From Aquirhabdus parva (lineage in GTDB: Bacteria; Pseudomonadota; Gammaproteobacteria; Pseudomonadales; Moraxellaceae): 64,000 bases of DNA. A program made the position numbers and the translations under genes. Positions 25,895 through 35,904 of this stretch are shown here, in pieces. Position 1 is the first letter of the stretch; each line of letters opens with the position of its first letter. The notes beneath the pieces were generated by a model. The model ran no database searches and was not told where the DNA came from. It was given only the letters and a program-made list of their open reading frames with translations. The DNA is taken from assembly GCF_003351745.1 (NCBI RefSeq), contig NZ_CP031222.1, forward strand, positions 2,710,207-2,774,206. Direction: 5' to 3'.

Positions 25895-26932
25895 CTAACG
25901 CACCGTTGAGACAAAGGTCGGCAAATTCCATGTTCCGCCGGCTGCCACAGCTTTACACTCGCCTGTCGTCGAGGCACCTGTATGAATAAACTGCTTGCCA
26001 TCCCATGCCCATGACTCTGATGACCAACAATCTCCAACGCCACGCCCTTTTTGCGCAGAGGTGATTTTACCTTCCTGATAATCACTGGCATCCGTGGTAA
26101 CGAGAACGGGATGGTAAGGGGCTTTGGCATCAATAACCCAGTAACCATACCCTTCGTTATATGCCGCGCGCCAACATAATGCAGAAGTAAGTAACTTCTG
26201 GTCATTGAGGCGTGTAATCGAGATTTCGCTGGCTCCTTCCTGTGGATCAGTCAGCATAGAACAAGCGTCATCATCACTTTTAAAGGTAGCCTTCAAAGCC
26301 GCACGGAGCTGACTCAGTTGTGTGGAATTCCACTGCACAGGTGACGATTTGACTTTAACTGTGGTGATCAGCGGCTTAGGCAATGCCGGCAATACATTGG
26401 CTTCGGTCAAAGCGCCTTTCTTCACAATGGCACCTGTGGTGTTGATACGGCCTTGCACGTCATCCATTTTGAGCAACACGGCGGCCACGCCTTTATCCGA
26501 GACACGCCACTTTTGCTGCTTACCGATAAAATCAATCAGGCTGGTCTTTTTCACTGAGGATAATATCCCTTCAACCTGCGCACTCGATAAGTGCCCGAGA
26601 AAATCACCATCTTTACTAATGCTTACTTTTCCAAAATTCTGACCATTAATCTTCATTTGCACTTCGGTATCTGTCGGGTCGGTATCAGTAGCGCCTAAAC
26701 GAATCTGGCCGACGACCGCTTGATTCTTACCCGCTGCACGGGTCAACAATACAGAGACAGGTTGTTGAGTTCCATCATCTTCATTTTGATAACCCGCCGC
26801 ACGACAAGTCCGCGTGTTATCACAGACGATCTCCCAATCGCCAGAGGTAAAGGAAATACCGTTTTCAATGGGATCGGCATATGCAAACTGTCCGATCATC
26901 AGCCCTAGAGATAACCAAGCCAAATTTTTCAT
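25895..26932 (-). CDS. DUF1176 exported protein
   Basis: A 345-residue periplasmic protein with an N-terminal signal peptide (residues 1-19, cut after AYA) and the DUF1176 pattern: FTSGDWEIVCDNTRTCRAAGY near the start, SVLLTRAAG, and late GVGDCWSSESWAWDGKQFIHT with TTGECKAVAAGGTW. Paired Cys residues suggest disulfides. The function of the family is not known. The start ATG 26932 has GGAAAA upstream. It lies between prpF and rluA with 146 bases to prpF, so a shared transcript with prp genes is possible but not shown. Confidence 0.88.
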   Translation of the reverse strand: MKNLAWLSLGLMIGQFAYADPIENGISFTSGDWEIVCDNTRTCRAAGYQNEDDGTQQPVSVLLTRAAGKNQAVVGQIRLGATDTDPTDTEVQMKINGQNFGKVSISKDGDFLGHLSSAQVEGILSSVKKTSLIDFIGKQQKWRVSDKGVAAVLLKMDDVQGRINTTGAIVKKGALTEANVLPALPKPLITTVKVKSSPVQWNSTQLSQLRAALKATFKSDDDACSMLTDPQEGASEISITRLNDQKLLTSALCWRAAYNEGYGYWVIDAKAPYHPVLVTTDASDYQEGKITSAQKGRGVGDCWSSESWAWDGKQFIHTGASTTGECKAVAAGGTWNLPTFVSTVR

Positions 26933-27032
26933 TTTTATTTTCCGTTGTTATGGTGTTTGGTATAGCGCTTCTAAGCTTAAACGGAATGAATCTGCTGATC
27001 TAGCGGATCGCGATGTTTTATCGCTATGCTTT

Positions 27033-27698
27033 CTAAAAAGGCACTTGAGATCGTAGCTCTATCGGATGACCCTGTAGCGGATGTTCAAAGGCCAAATAAC
27101 TGGCGTGTAAGGCCAAACGATTCAAGCGACTTTGCAGAGGATCAGGGTGATATAGCTTATCGCCGGTAATGGGATGACCGATATGCGCCAGATGCACGCG
27201 TAGTTGGTGTGAGCGTCCAGTGATGGGCTCTAATAAAATACGGCTGTGGTTCTCGCCAGCGTTATAGTCGAGTTGCTGGTAGAGCGTTTGGGCGGTTTTA
27301 CCGATCTCAAAGTCTACTTTTTGTTTAGGACGATTGGGCCAATCGGTGATCAGCGGCGCCTCTATACTCCCCTCACCGATCAAATTGCCTTGGACTAAGG
27401 CGATATAGTGCTTCTTGACCGTGCGCGCCTGAAACATTTTACTTATGGCGACTTCCGCATCACGATGTTTGGCAAACATGAGAATGCCTGATGTCGCCAT
27501 ATCCAGACGATGAGTGACTTTTGCGTTGGGGTGTTTTTCTAATATGCGCAGGTAGGCACTGTCATGATGTTCAGGCAGGCGCCCAGGAACCGACAATAAG
27601 CCTGCGGGCTTATCGATCACCACAAGGTCATCGTCCTCAAACAGAATGGTTAAGGGATCTTGGGGTGGGGTGTAGATGAAGTTGTCGTTTAGGGGCAT
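27033..27698 (-). CDS. rluA: RluA-type pseudouridine synthase
   Basis: Isomerises uridine to pseudouridine in RNA; E. coli RluA acts on 23S rRNA U746 and on several tRNAs at position 32. At 221 residues it is the length of RluA and lacks the S4 domain of RluC/RluD. The catalytic motif is VTHRLDMATSGILMFAKH with the essential Asp near residue 64, followed by HYIALVQG and GRSHQLRVHLAHIGHPITGDKLY. The start is ATG 27698, with no strong ribosome site. The precise RluA label is by length and motif. Confidence 0.9.
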   Translation of the reverse strand: MPLNDNFIYTPPQDPLTILFEDDDLVVIDKPAGLLSVPGRLPEHHDSAYLRILEKHPNAKVTHRLDMATSGILMFAKHRDAEVAISKMFQARTVKKHYIALVQGNLIGEGSIEAPLITDWPNRPKQKVDFEIGKTAQTLYQQLDYNAGENHSRILLEPITGRSHQLRVHLAHIGHPITGDKLYHPDPLQSRLNRLALHASYLAFEHPLQGHPIELRSQVPF

Positions 27699-27834
27699 GG
27701 GGATTTATGGAGTAAAGTTGATTAAACAGTTTTGAAGTAATACGCAAGCTATTTGCATCAGCTTAACCAATTTATTAGGGACGTGAACGTGCTGATAAGG
27801 TTGACCCTGTAAAGCAACGGCACTCTTAAGACTT

Positions 27835-28713
27835 TTATTCATTTCGCGATTTATAGCGCAGGACTATGTATACATAGAATCCAAAAATCACAGGAAGCAT
27901 GATGTAACTTGCCTCTGTGCCAAGTGATCCTCCATTGAGCCAAGCGGGTCCTAGAAACTCTGATTGAAGTAACGTACCAATGGGTTTATTACCGCCATTA
28001 GGCGTACCAATGACAAAAAACTGCATGAAATCGAAGGTAGTATGAAACCCCACAGCCAGCCATAGACTACCAGTACGCCGCACTGTGATGCATAAGACGA
28101 TGCCAAGTATAACGATATTGAAGATATCTATGAAATTTTCTTCAGGCTTGTTCAAATGCATCGCACCGAAAATGAGTGAGGTGATCACGGCAGCAGGCCA
28201 AAACCCGATGCCACGACCCAGTACCTGCAACCCATAACCACGGAGCCACATTTCTTCACTAACTCCAAGGAAGATCATTGCCACAATCCACAAGAATGGT
28301 TGTACGAACCAATCATTTCCTTGCAATGCAAATCCGTGAATCTCTAGCCCTCCAAATGCATACATACCGCCAGCAACGATACCCGCAACAGCGATCCCTA
28401 GTGCGACTCCTTCCCAGAAATATCCTCGAAATGCATCACTGATAGGTAAACCATAGCTGTCAACTCTTCGACGTTCACATGTTGCCATAATCCAAGTGGC
28501 AGCAAAAATAGCTATTGTTCCCAAAACTTCAGAGATGAGTATCACTCCTGAATTAAGCGTGTGCTCATCAACTTGGAGTAGATGACAAAGCCAGGGTCTG
28601 ACATAAACTTCTAAACCGATATAAAAAAACGTTGCAAGCAAGAAAAATGCGGCGAAGCGCCAACCTGTGCGTATTCCGCTTTTGTTCATGAAGATGCTTT
28701 TGAGGGTTATCAA
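27835..28713 (-). CDS. CPBP-family intramembrane protease
   Basis: A 292-residue protein with about eight membrane helices and the CPBP/Abi glutamic protease motifs: GVSEEMWLRGYGL (paired Glu and Arg), FGAMHLNKPEEN (Phe-x3-His) and AVGFHTTFDFMQF (His). Eukaryotic relatives cut CAAX proteins; bacterial ones process or protect against peptides. I choose TTG 28713 because AGGA lies six bases upstream; the in-frame ATG 28689 has no ribosome site. It stands between acnD and rluA, inside the propionate region. Confidence 0.88.
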   Translation of the reverse strand: MITLKSIFMNKSGIRTGWRFAAFFLLATFFYIGLEVYVRPWLCHLLQVDEHTLNSGVILISEVLGTIAIFAATWIMATCERRRVDSYGLPISDAFRGYFWEGVALGIAVAGIVAGGMYAFGGLEIHGFALQGNDWFVQPFLWIVAMIFLGVSEEMWLRGYGLQVLGRGIGFWPAAVITSLIFGAMHLNKPEENFIDIFNIVILGIVLCITVRRTGSLWLAVGFHTTFDFMQFFVIGTPNGGNKPIGTLLQSEFLGPAWLNGGSLGTEASYIMLPVIFGFYVYIVLRYKSRNE

Positions 28714-29016
28714 TTTATTTCCTTCATAAAAATCGATTTGATTTAGATATAGCCCTAAAACCTAGAGGCCATTTTTAAAACTGATCCAATCTACAAATTC
28801 TTGTTGAATCATTGTTAAAAAAACAAACCAAATAGTCGGAAATTAACGTAGAAAATTTATGAAGTTGTGCATAAATCAAAGAGTAATGAATATTATTTAA
28901 ACAATCAACAAGAGTATTTACTTGGAAAGTAAAATATTTATCTAATAGAATTTAGTGACCACATTTAATAAAAAACCCCATCTTTCGACAGGGTTCTTTT
29001 GAAACTCAAAGGCTAA
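28714..29016. other. AT-rich gap between acnD and the CPBP gene
   Basis: About 300 AT-rich bases. It contains the acnD terminator near the right end; the remainder should hold a promoter for the CPBP gene, but none is clear. Confidence 0.6.
28967..28995 (-). terminator. Terminator after acnD
   Basis: Minus strand 28995-28974: nine-pair stem (AACCCTGTC with GATGGGGTT, two G-U pairs) closed by a GAAA tetraloop, then TTTTATT. It separates acnD from the downstream CPBP gene. Confidence 0.8.
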
Positions 29017-31617
29017 TTAAGCCACCGCACCTTCCAAGAAGTCCTGTGCAAAGCGCTGCAATACACCACCCGCTTCATAGATCAACACTTCTTCAGCGGT
29101 ATCCAGACGGCAAGTCACTGGCACTTCCACGCGCTCGCCATCCTTACGATGGATGACCAAGGTCATGGTTGCACGAGGAGTCGGCGTACCAATCACATCA
29201 AATACCTCAGTACCGTCGATGTTCAACGTCTTGCGGTTTTGACCCGCTTTAAACTCAAGCGGCAGTACACCCATACCAATCAGGTTGGTACGGTGAATAC
29301 GCTCAAAGCCTTCAGCCACAATCGCCTCAACACCAGCCAGACGTACACCTTTAGCAGCCCAGTCACGGCTTGAACCTTGACCATAGTCAGCACCAGCAAT
29401 GATGATCAGTGGTTGTTTGCGATCCATGTAGGTCTCAATCGCTTCCCACATGCGTGTTACTTTACCTTCTGGCTCAACACGGGTCAGTGAACCTTTCTTC
29501 ACTTGACCATCGACTACTGCCATTTCGTTGACCAATTGCGGATTAGCAAAGGTCGCACGCATAGCCGTCAGGTGGTCACCACGGTGAGTCGCATAGCTGT
29601 TGAAGTCTTCTTCTGGCAGACCCATTTTATGCAGATACTCACCCGCAGCACTGTTCATCATGATCGCATTTGATGGTGACAAGTGGTCGGTGGTGATGTT
29701 GTCTGGGAGTACCGCCAGAGGGCGCATACCAGTCAAGGTACGTGGGTTCGCCGCCAGTGCACCTACACCCGTTGTATCCCAGTAAGGAGGACGACGGATG
29801 TAAGTCGACATTGGGCGCCAGTCATACAATGGACTTGCCGCTTCTTCTACCTTGCCCAAGTCAAACATTGGGATGTAGACCTTGCGGAATTGTTCTGGCT
29901 TCACGCTCTTGGCAACCAAGGCGTCGATTTCAGCATCCGATGGCCAGATGTCTTTGAGGCGAATCTCTTTGCCTTCATGTACACCAAGCACGTCTTTTTC
30001 GATATCGAAACGAATCGTGCCTGCAATCGCGTAGGCAACCACGAGTGGTGGTGATGCCAAGAATGCTTGCTTCGCATACGGATGAATACGACCGTCAAAG
30101 TTACGGTTACCGGATAGTACAGCAGTCGCATACAGGTCACGGTCGATAATTTCTTGCTGGATCACCGGATCAAGCGCACCGCTCATGCCGTTACAGGTGG
30201 TACAAGCGAATGCCACGATACCAAAGCCTAATTGCTCCAGATCAGTCAACACGCCTGCTTCCTGCAAATAAAGCTCAGCGGCTTTAGAACCCGGTGCAAA
30301 GGATGATTTGACCCATGGCTTACGCACCAGACCAAATTCCAGCGCTTTGCGTGCCAACAGACCTGCGGCTACGGTGTTACGAGGGTTACTGGTGTTGGTA
30401 CAGCTGGTGATCGCAGCGATGATCACTGCGCCGTCTGGCATTTCGCCTTCGACTTCTTCCCAAGCACCAGAGATGCCTTTTGCTGCAAGATCAGCAGTTG
30501 CTACGCGTGCATGCGGGTTTGAAGGACCCGCCATGTTACGGCCTACAGCTGACAAATCAAAGGTCAGAACGCGTGGATAAACGGCTGTTTTGAGGCTCTC
30601 TGACCAAAGGCCAGTTTCTTTAGCGTAGATTTCTACCAGTTCAACTTGTGCATCATCACGACCAGTCAAACGCAGATAATCAAGCGTTTGGTTGTCGATG
30701 TAGAACATGCCCGCGGTTGCGCCGTATTCTGGAGTCATATTGGAGATCGTTGCACGGTCACCGATCGATAGATCATCTGCACCTTCACCGAAGAATTCGA
30801 GGTATGCAGAGACCACACGCTCTTTACGCAAGAATTCGGTTAATGCCAGCACGATGTCCGTTGCAGTGATGCCCGGTTGACGTTTGCCAGTCAACTCAAC
30901 GCCAATGATATCTGGCAGACGCATCATTGATGCGCGGCCCAGCATAACGGTTTCAGCTTCCAGACCACCCACACCAATCGCGATCACACCCAGTGCATCG
31001 ACGTGCGGTGTATGGCTGTCAGTACCCACACAAGTATCTGGGAATGCAACGCCGTCACGTGCTTGAATCACTGGAGACATTTTCTCCAAGTTGATTTGGT
31101 GCATGATGCCGTTACCCGCTGGGATCACGTCTACGTTTTTAAATGCTGTTTTGGTCCACTCAATGAAGTGGAAACGGTCTTCGTTACGACGGTCTTCGAT
31201 GGCGCGGTTTTTGGCGAACGCATCTGGATCAAAACCACCACACTCCACAGACAGTGAATGGTCAACGATCAACTGTGTCGGGACCACAGGGTTTACTTTA
31301 GAGGGATCGCCGCCCATGTCTGCAATCGCATCGCGTAGACCCGCCAAGTCAACCAATGCAGTCTGACCCAAGATGTCATGACAAACCACACGGGCTGGAT
31401 ACCAAGGAAAATCCAAGTCTTGCTTGCGTTCGATCAATTGTTTGAGCGAATCCGTCAAAGTTGCAGGATCGCAGCGACGCACGAGGTTCTCTGCCAATAC
31501 GCGTGAGGTATAAGGCAATTTGGCATAAGCGCCCGGCTCGATTGCATCGACAGCACTACGGGTGTCGAAATAATCAAGGTTGGTACCTGGAAGGGGTTTG
31601 CGGTTTGCTGTATTCAT
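29017..31617 (-). CDS. acnD: 2-methylcitrate dehydratase AcnD (Fe/S-dependent)
   Basis: Aconitase-family enzyme that dehydrates 2-methylcitrate in the methylcitrate cycle and needs PrpF as partner. The 866-residue protein has the swivel and catalytic domains of the AcnA group, with cluster ligands in ITSCTNTSNPRNT and ACTTCNGMSG, and the C-terminal GADYGQGSSRDWAAKGVRL motif. I choose ATG 31617 (MNTANRKPLPGT), the usual AcnD start; ATG 31644 would add nine residues. Neither has a strong ribosome site. It has its own terminator and a 459-base gap upstream, so it looks like a separate transcript. Confidence 0.95.
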   Translation of the reverse strand: MNTANRKPLPGTNLDYFDTRSAVDAIEPGAYAKLPYTSRVLAENLVRRCDPATLTDSLKQLIERKQDLDFPWYPARVVCHDILGQTALVDLAGLRDAIADMGGDPSKVNPVVPTQLIVDHSLSVECGGFDPDAFAKNRAIEDRRNEDRFHFIEWTKTAFKNVDVIPAGNGIMHQINLEKMSPVIQARDGVAFPDTCVGTDSHTPHVDALGVIAIGVGGLEAETVMLGRASMMRLPDIIGVELTGKRQPGITATDIVLALTEFLRKERVVSAYLEFFGEGADDLSIGDRATISNMTPEYGATAGMFYIDNQTLDYLRLTGRDDAQVELVEIYAKETGLWSESLKTAVYPRVLTFDLSAVGRNMAGPSNPHARVATADLAAKGISGAWEEVEGEMPDGAVIIAAITSCTNTSNPRNTVAAGLLARKALEFGLVRKPWVKSSFAPGSKAAELYLQEAGVLTDLEQLGFGIVAFACTTCNGMSGALDPVIQQEIIDRDLYATAVLSGNRNFDGRIHPYAKQAFLASPPLVVAYAIAGTIRFDIEKDVLGVHEGKEIRLKDIWPSDAEIDALVAKSVKPEQFRKVYIPMFDLGKVEEAASPLYDWRPMSTYIRRPPYWDTTGVGALAANPRTLTGMRPLAVLPDNITTDHLSPSNAIMMNSAAGEYLHKMGLPEEDFNSYATHRGDHLTAMRATFANPQLVNEMAVVDGQVKKGSLTRVEPEGKVTRMWEAIETYMDRKQPLIIIAGADYGQGSSRDWAAKGVRLAGVEAIVAEGFERIHRTNLIGMGVLPLEFKAGQNRKTLNIDGTEVFDVIGTPTPRATMTLVIHRKDGERVEVPVTCRLDTAEEVLIYEAGGVLQRFAQDFLEGAVA

Positions 31618-32076
31618 ATGACGTCTAGGCTCAATCATTAACATTCAAAGGGGCTGGGTAGCGGGTGAGTCGATTAGATCGACCTGCGCCTTCTTCTGCC
31701 GATCTGCAATGCAGGATCAGCACGACCTTGCTTCGCTCAACGCGAAAAATCTAATCCATGCTCAAATAAGACTATTGTTTGTCTCTTAAGAGGCATATCG
31801 AGCAATCCGTAGATGCTGGCTTAAAAGGGCTTCAAAATGATGTTCGCTTTAAAGCTGCAGTATTGTACTCCTTCAAAATACCATTTCCCAAATCTTATAT
31901 TAATCAAAAAGATAACCTTATATTTTGAATATTTTTAGAGTTTTTACTCAAAATCAGGCCATTTCGAGGGGGTTTAAAGGGTTCTTTTTCAAAAAAAAAG
32001 AACCAAATACAACTAACTATATAATTTATATAATAATAAATTTTAATTTTTAAATATGATAAATCACCAAATCTGG
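31618..32076. other. Intergenic region upstream of acnD
   Basis: 459 bases. The part near acnD contains GTCGAT-TAG-ATCGAC at about 31663-31677, a short hairpin. The part from about 31980 is very AT-rich, low-complexity sequence. No gene is seen. It presumably carries the acnD promoter. Confidence 0.55.
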
Positions 32077-32685
32077 TTAGATCTTGGGCTTAATGGCCTG
32101 TACCATCCCTTTTAGCATCGCCAAGCGTGCCATGGCCTGTGCCTTGTAGGCAGCGGAGAAGCGTCTTTTTTGAATATGATTGCTCAACTCAGCAATCATC
32201 GACTCCGGTTGATTGAACAACTGCTGCACTTGAGCGCGGTCTTCAGCCGTCATCTTGCGAGGATTGAGCTTTGGCGCAAGCTGCCGCCACTCCAGCTTAA
32301 AGGCACGCAACTTCATGTCTTGGATATCCAGATACTCTTGATCATAAGTGCCCCACTGCTTTGTGAACGCGTCAATGTACATGGTATCGATCAAGTCCAA
32401 CTGACTATGGGTGAATTGCGTCATCTTTTGAGTATCGCCAGTATTGGCTTGTGCTGTGATGAGCGTGGCTTCATAGCGATCTGGATTGAGGATTTTACGC
32501 AAGCGCATGCCATCTGGATCGGCATAGGTCATCAGGTGTGCAGGATGCCGACTCTGGGCTAATTTATAGGCATTAATATCGTTGTTATACGCCGCAAGTG
32601 CTTGGCTAAATGTTTCCTTATTCTGCTCGGCATGCAGTCCATTTGCAGATAGGAGCAGACAAAATATCCCTATAATTTTTTTCAT
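32077..32685 (-). CDS. Exported protein of unknown function
   Basis: A 202-residue protein with a signal peptide of about 19 residues (MKKIIGIFCLLLSANGLHA). The mature part looks mainly helical and contains no Cys, with several Tyr, Gln and Lys. I recognise no domain. The start ATG 32685 has AGGAA five bases upstream, which supports it as a real gene. It lies between the MuiA-like gene and acnD, 148 bases after the former. Confidence 0.7.
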   Translation of the reverse strand: MKKIIGIFCLLLSANGLHAEQNKETFSQALAAYNNDINAYKLAQSRHPAHLMTYADPDGMRLRKILNPDRYEATLITAQANTGDTQKMTQFTHSQLDLIDTMYIDAFTKQWGTYDQEYLDIQDMKLRAFKLEWRQLAPKLNPRKMTAEDRAQVQQLFNQPESMIAELSNHIQKRRFSAAYKAQAMARLAMLKGMVQAIKPKI

Positions 32686-32833
32686 GATTTCCTAATCAAA
32701 TAAAATCCCCTAAGCCCGCAAATTAGCATACTCCAAATGAAGATCGTACAAAAATTGTCTCACAAGATGTGATGAATTTCTCAGATGAAAAAGGCTCAGA
32801 TTTTCTAAGCCTCTATATAAACCTCACAATGGA

Positions 32834-34495
32834 TTAGCGCTCAATCACGCGTGCATCTTTCGGAGAGCTGATCGTGTAGTTGGCAGCAAAACGTGTTTTT
32901 TTGTTTGCACCCAACTCCGTACTCCACAGTGTCAAACCTTGCTGTTTATTCCAGTTTTGTTTCGTTGGTGTCGGCTCAAACTGACTGGTGATATGGATGT
33001 TACTATCTAAAGCGACTGGGGCTGCTTCAAAGACTTGTAAAGTAATAGACTGATTATGCTTGTTTTCAACCACATAACCATGGACTACCTGACGCTCATG
33101 ACGTGAACCGGTAAATCCTGCGACGGATTGCGTGTCTCGCACAGGTTCAGATAGAACACGAACCAACTCATCACGACCAAAAGGCAAATCCTGCTTGTCG
33201 GTCTGATCAACATTGAAATTGGTTGATCCAACAAAAGCGCCGTCACGATAGAGTTGCATCGGCCCTTCAGGCCAGATCCCCTCAGGTGGCGCAATCTCTG
33301 CTACCAAATAGGCATTTGCATCGAGCAGTGGACTGGTTCGAGCCACGATCTTGGCCATTTGATCGATCTGACCGAATGAAAATGCAATACGCTCGCCATT
33401 TGAGGGAACATCGATGTTGCCGGGAATATTAAACGCGGTGGTGTAGCCGTAGTTCACTACTTCGGGCGTATAATTTGGTTGCATCGCTGAACCAGACTGT
33501 CTAATCGGTATGTCTTCTGTCAATTGCGGTGTTGCTATTGGCGCTGGGGCTGGTGGGCCATATTCGAATGCGGAACTGGCCGCAGCAAAACGACGTTGTG
33601 GCTGTGGGGGCGGCAAAATATCAACGCCCCATTGCCTTGGAATCGGTGAGCTCGCATTCGCATGAGGCTGTCCTGTCGAAAGCGTCAAATTGACCCCGGA
33701 CCAATCCTCCCCTGTCGATTGACTCACCATTGCCCGACGCTCAATGTTAAGTTTTCCTGTGCTCGTATCTAAAGATGCTCGATAAGCAGGTGACCAGTTT
33801 GGTCCGTGCACTAAATAATTCAAGCGGATTTCCGCATTTCTAGCCGTATACAGTGTCGCCTTTACGGTCGTGACTTTATCGTGCTTCTGTGTACGATCCC
33901 GCTCTGCAATTAAGGGTTGCAGTTGCTTGTCCAAGTTTTCTATTTTTTTGTCTAATTGATACTGTCTTACATTGTTATCTTGTCCAGAACGGCGCAAAGC
34001 ATCGATTGTTGCTGTGATATTCTCGCTTTTAGAGCGAACTTTCCATGGGTGATCTGGGTCATAGGTATAGCTCTTCAAATACCCCTTCACCGTATCCAAA
34101 GAGTCACTCTCAGCTTGCAGAGCCGCCTTCTGATCTTGCAAGGCATCGATACGGGCATCTAATGGATGTGCTGCACAGGTCGTGGATAAACTGCGATCCT
34201 GAGTATCTACGGTCATCTCACCAATACTGACCCCCGTATCCGCAGTGATCTGCAAGCTTTGGGGATCCAGTCCTGCAGGCAAGCAATCAAAAATGACCGT
34301 TTTGGTTCCAGCATCGACCGTCATAGCACGCTGCACCGTCGCGGTTCCCGGATAGACGGTAACCGCAGTCAGATGCGAACTGGCCTCTGCCACCAAAGGC
34401 AGACCCAATAAAAGGACGAGACAGGAAGATGAGGGTAAATGAGGTGCAATAGCGCGTTTTAAAATAAGAGACGACAAGGGCTTAGGCATATCCAT
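32834..34495 (-). CDS. MuiA-like exported protein (DUF4140/DUF4139)
   Basis: A 553-residue exported protein. A signal-like hydrophobic stretch lies at about 22-36. The N-terminal DUF4140 part contains LTAVTVYPGTATVQRAMTV, a coiled coil follows at about 105-200, and the C-terminal DUF4139 beta-rich part contains LNYLVHGPNWSPAYRASLDT and STGEDWSGVNLTLSTGQP. Similar proteins are annotated as mucoidy inhibitor A, but the role is not established. ATG 34495 and ATG 34489 are both possible. A Pro/Ala-rich insert near 290-330 is unusual. It separates acnD from prpC. Confidence 0.85.
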   Translation of the reverse strand: MDMPKPLSSLILKRAIAPHLPSSSCLVLLLGLPLVAEASSHLTAVTVYPGTATVQRAMTVDAGTKTVIFDCLPAGLDPQSLQITADTGVSIGEMTVDTQDRSLSTTCAAHPLDARIDALQDQKAALQAESDSLDTVKGYLKSYTYDPDHPWKVRSKSENITATIDALRRSGQDNNVRQYQLDKKIENLDKQLQPLIAERDRTQKHDKVTTVKATLYTARNAEIRLNYLVHGPNWSPAYRASLDTSTGKLNIERRAMVSQSTGEDWSGVNLTLSTGQPHANASSPIPRQWGVDILPPPQPQRRFAAASSAFEYGPPAPAPIATPQLTEDIPIRQSGSAMQPNYTPEVVNYGYTTAFNIPGNIDVPSNGERIAFSFGQIDQMAKIVARTSPLLDANAYLVAEIAPPEGIWPEGPMQLYRDGAFVGSTNFNVDQTDKQDLPFGRDELVRVLSEPVRDTQSVAGFTGSRHERQVVHGYVVENKHNQSITLQVFEAAPVALDSNIHITSQFEPTPTKQNWNKQQGLTLWSTELGANKKTRFAANYTISSPKDARVIER

Positions 34496-34610
34496 ATCTC
34501 AAGAAGAATTGTTATCCATGATCTTTTGAGCATAGCAACATGTCGATCAGCCTGCCATAGCGATTTGATGACAATCACAGCGCTTGAGCTTTAGGAAAAT
34601 GCTCAGCAAT

Positions 34611-34644
34611 AAAAAAAGCCCCTTGGAATAAAGGGGCTTTTTTT
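34611..34644 (-). terminator. Terminator after prpC
   Basis: AAAAAAAGCCCCTT (34611-34624) pairs with AAGGGGC and T-run (34631-34644). On the minus strand it follows the prpC stop by 18 bases and ends in seven T, so prpB-prpC forms its own transcription unit. Confidence 0.9.
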
Positions 34645-34662
34645 GATTAATGCAGTAGCTAA

Positions 34663-35793
34663 TTAGCCACGTGCAGCAATCGGGGTCACTTTACGCAGTT
34701 CTGGACCAGTATATTCAGCACTTGGACGAATGATACGATTGTCAGCGCGTTGTTCCATGACGTGTGCAGCCCAACCCGTTAAACGGCTGATCACGAAAAT
34801 TGGCGTGAACAGTTTGGTTGGAATACCCATGAAGTGGTAAGCCGATGCATGGAAAAAGTCTGCATTACAGAACAGTTTTTTCTCACGCCACATGACTTCT
34901 TCACAGCGTACAGAGACTGGATACAGTACGGTATCACCGACATCAGCCGCTAGCTTTTCTGACCATTGCTTGATGATGCCGTTACGTGGATCGTTGTCTT
35001 TGTAGATCGCATGACCGAAGCCCATGATTTTGTCTTTACGTGCCAGCATCGCCAACATTTCTTGTTCAGCATGGTCTGGGCTGGTGAATTTTTCAATCAT
35101 GTCCATAGCTGCTTCGTTTGCACCGCCGTGCAGAGGGCCACGCAGTGAACCAATCGCAGCAGTCACACAAGAGTGCATATCGGACAAGGTTGATGCACAA
35201 ACACGTGCAGTGAAGGTTGACGCGTTGAACTCATGCTCTGCGTACAGAATCAAGGATACGTTCATGGTCTGTGCATGCAGTGCATTTGGTTTTTCACCTT
35301 TCAGCAAATGCAGGAAGTGTGAACCAATGCTGTCGTCATCGGTTTCAGTTTCGATGCGCACACCGTCGTGCGAAAAACGATACCAGTAGGTGATGATCGA
35401 TGGGAATGCTGCCAATAAACGGTCAGTGGCGTCTTGCTGCTCTGCAAAGCTCAGCTCAGTTTCGAGGTTGCCCAGCATCGATGCGCCAGTACGCATCACA
35501 TCCATTGGATGCGCTTCTTTTGGAATGTTTTCCAAAACGGTTTTCAGTGCTTGTGGCAAACCGCGTAAGGTTTTCAGTTTGGCTTTATAGGCTGCCAGTT
35601 GTGCTGCGGTTGGAAGTTCACCAAAGAAAATCAGATAGGCAACTTCTTCAAACTCGCAATGTTCTGCAAGGTCACGAACATCATAGCCACGGTAGGTCAG
35701 ACCTGCCCCTTCTTTCCCTACGGTTGAGAGTGCAGTTTTACCTGCAACTTGTCCACGTAGCCCCGCACCGGATAATACTTTTGCTTCTGCCAT
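34663..35793 (-). CDS. prpC: 2-methylcitrate synthase
   Basis: Condenses propionyl-CoA with oxaloacetate to 2-methylcitrate, entry to the methylcitrate cycle. The 376-residue protein has citrate synthase landmarks: GLTYRGYDVRDLAEHC near 30-45, RVCASTLSDMHSCVTAAIGSLRGPLHGGANE with the catalytic His around 200-230, and MGFGHAIYKDNDPR near 263 with the second His. The start ATG 35793 fits. It lies 118 bases after prpB and ends at a strong terminator. The short length and motifs favour PrpC over GltA. Confidence 0.95.
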   Translation of the reverse strand: MAEAKVLSGAGLRGQVAGKTALSTVGKEGAGLTYRGYDVRDLAEHCEFEEVAYLIFFGELPTAAQLAAYKAKLKTLRGLPQALKTVLENIPKEAHPMDVMRTGASMLGNLETELSFAEQQDATDRLLAAFPSIITYWYRFSHDGVRIETETDDDSIGSHFLHLLKGEKPNALHAQTMNVSLILYAEHEFNASTFTARVCASTLSDMHSCVTAAIGSLRGPLHGGANEAAMDMIEKFTSPDHAEQEMLAMLARKDKIMGFGHAIYKDNDPRNGIIKQWSEKLAADVGDTVLYPVSVRCEEVMWREKKLFCNADFFHASAYHFMGIPTKLFTPIFVISRLTGWAAHVMEQRADNRIIRPSAEYTGPELRKVTPIAARG

Positions 35794-35904
35794 GTTGTTT
35801 ATTCCTATCGATTGTTGATTTAAAGGATAACGTCTACATTCTATTTTTAAAGCGAATCCCCACTCACCTGCATTTCTTCAAGCAGGTCAGCGGGATTTTT
35901 AAAC

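Noticed and set aside
28967-28995. Possible RNA element with GAAA tetraloop
   Set aside because: Explained as the acnD terminator because of position and T-run.
31980-32060. AT-rich low-complexity stretch as a possible replication or transfer site
   Set aside because: No DnaA boxes, iterons or attachment-like repeats around it; ordinary AT-rich intergenic sequence.
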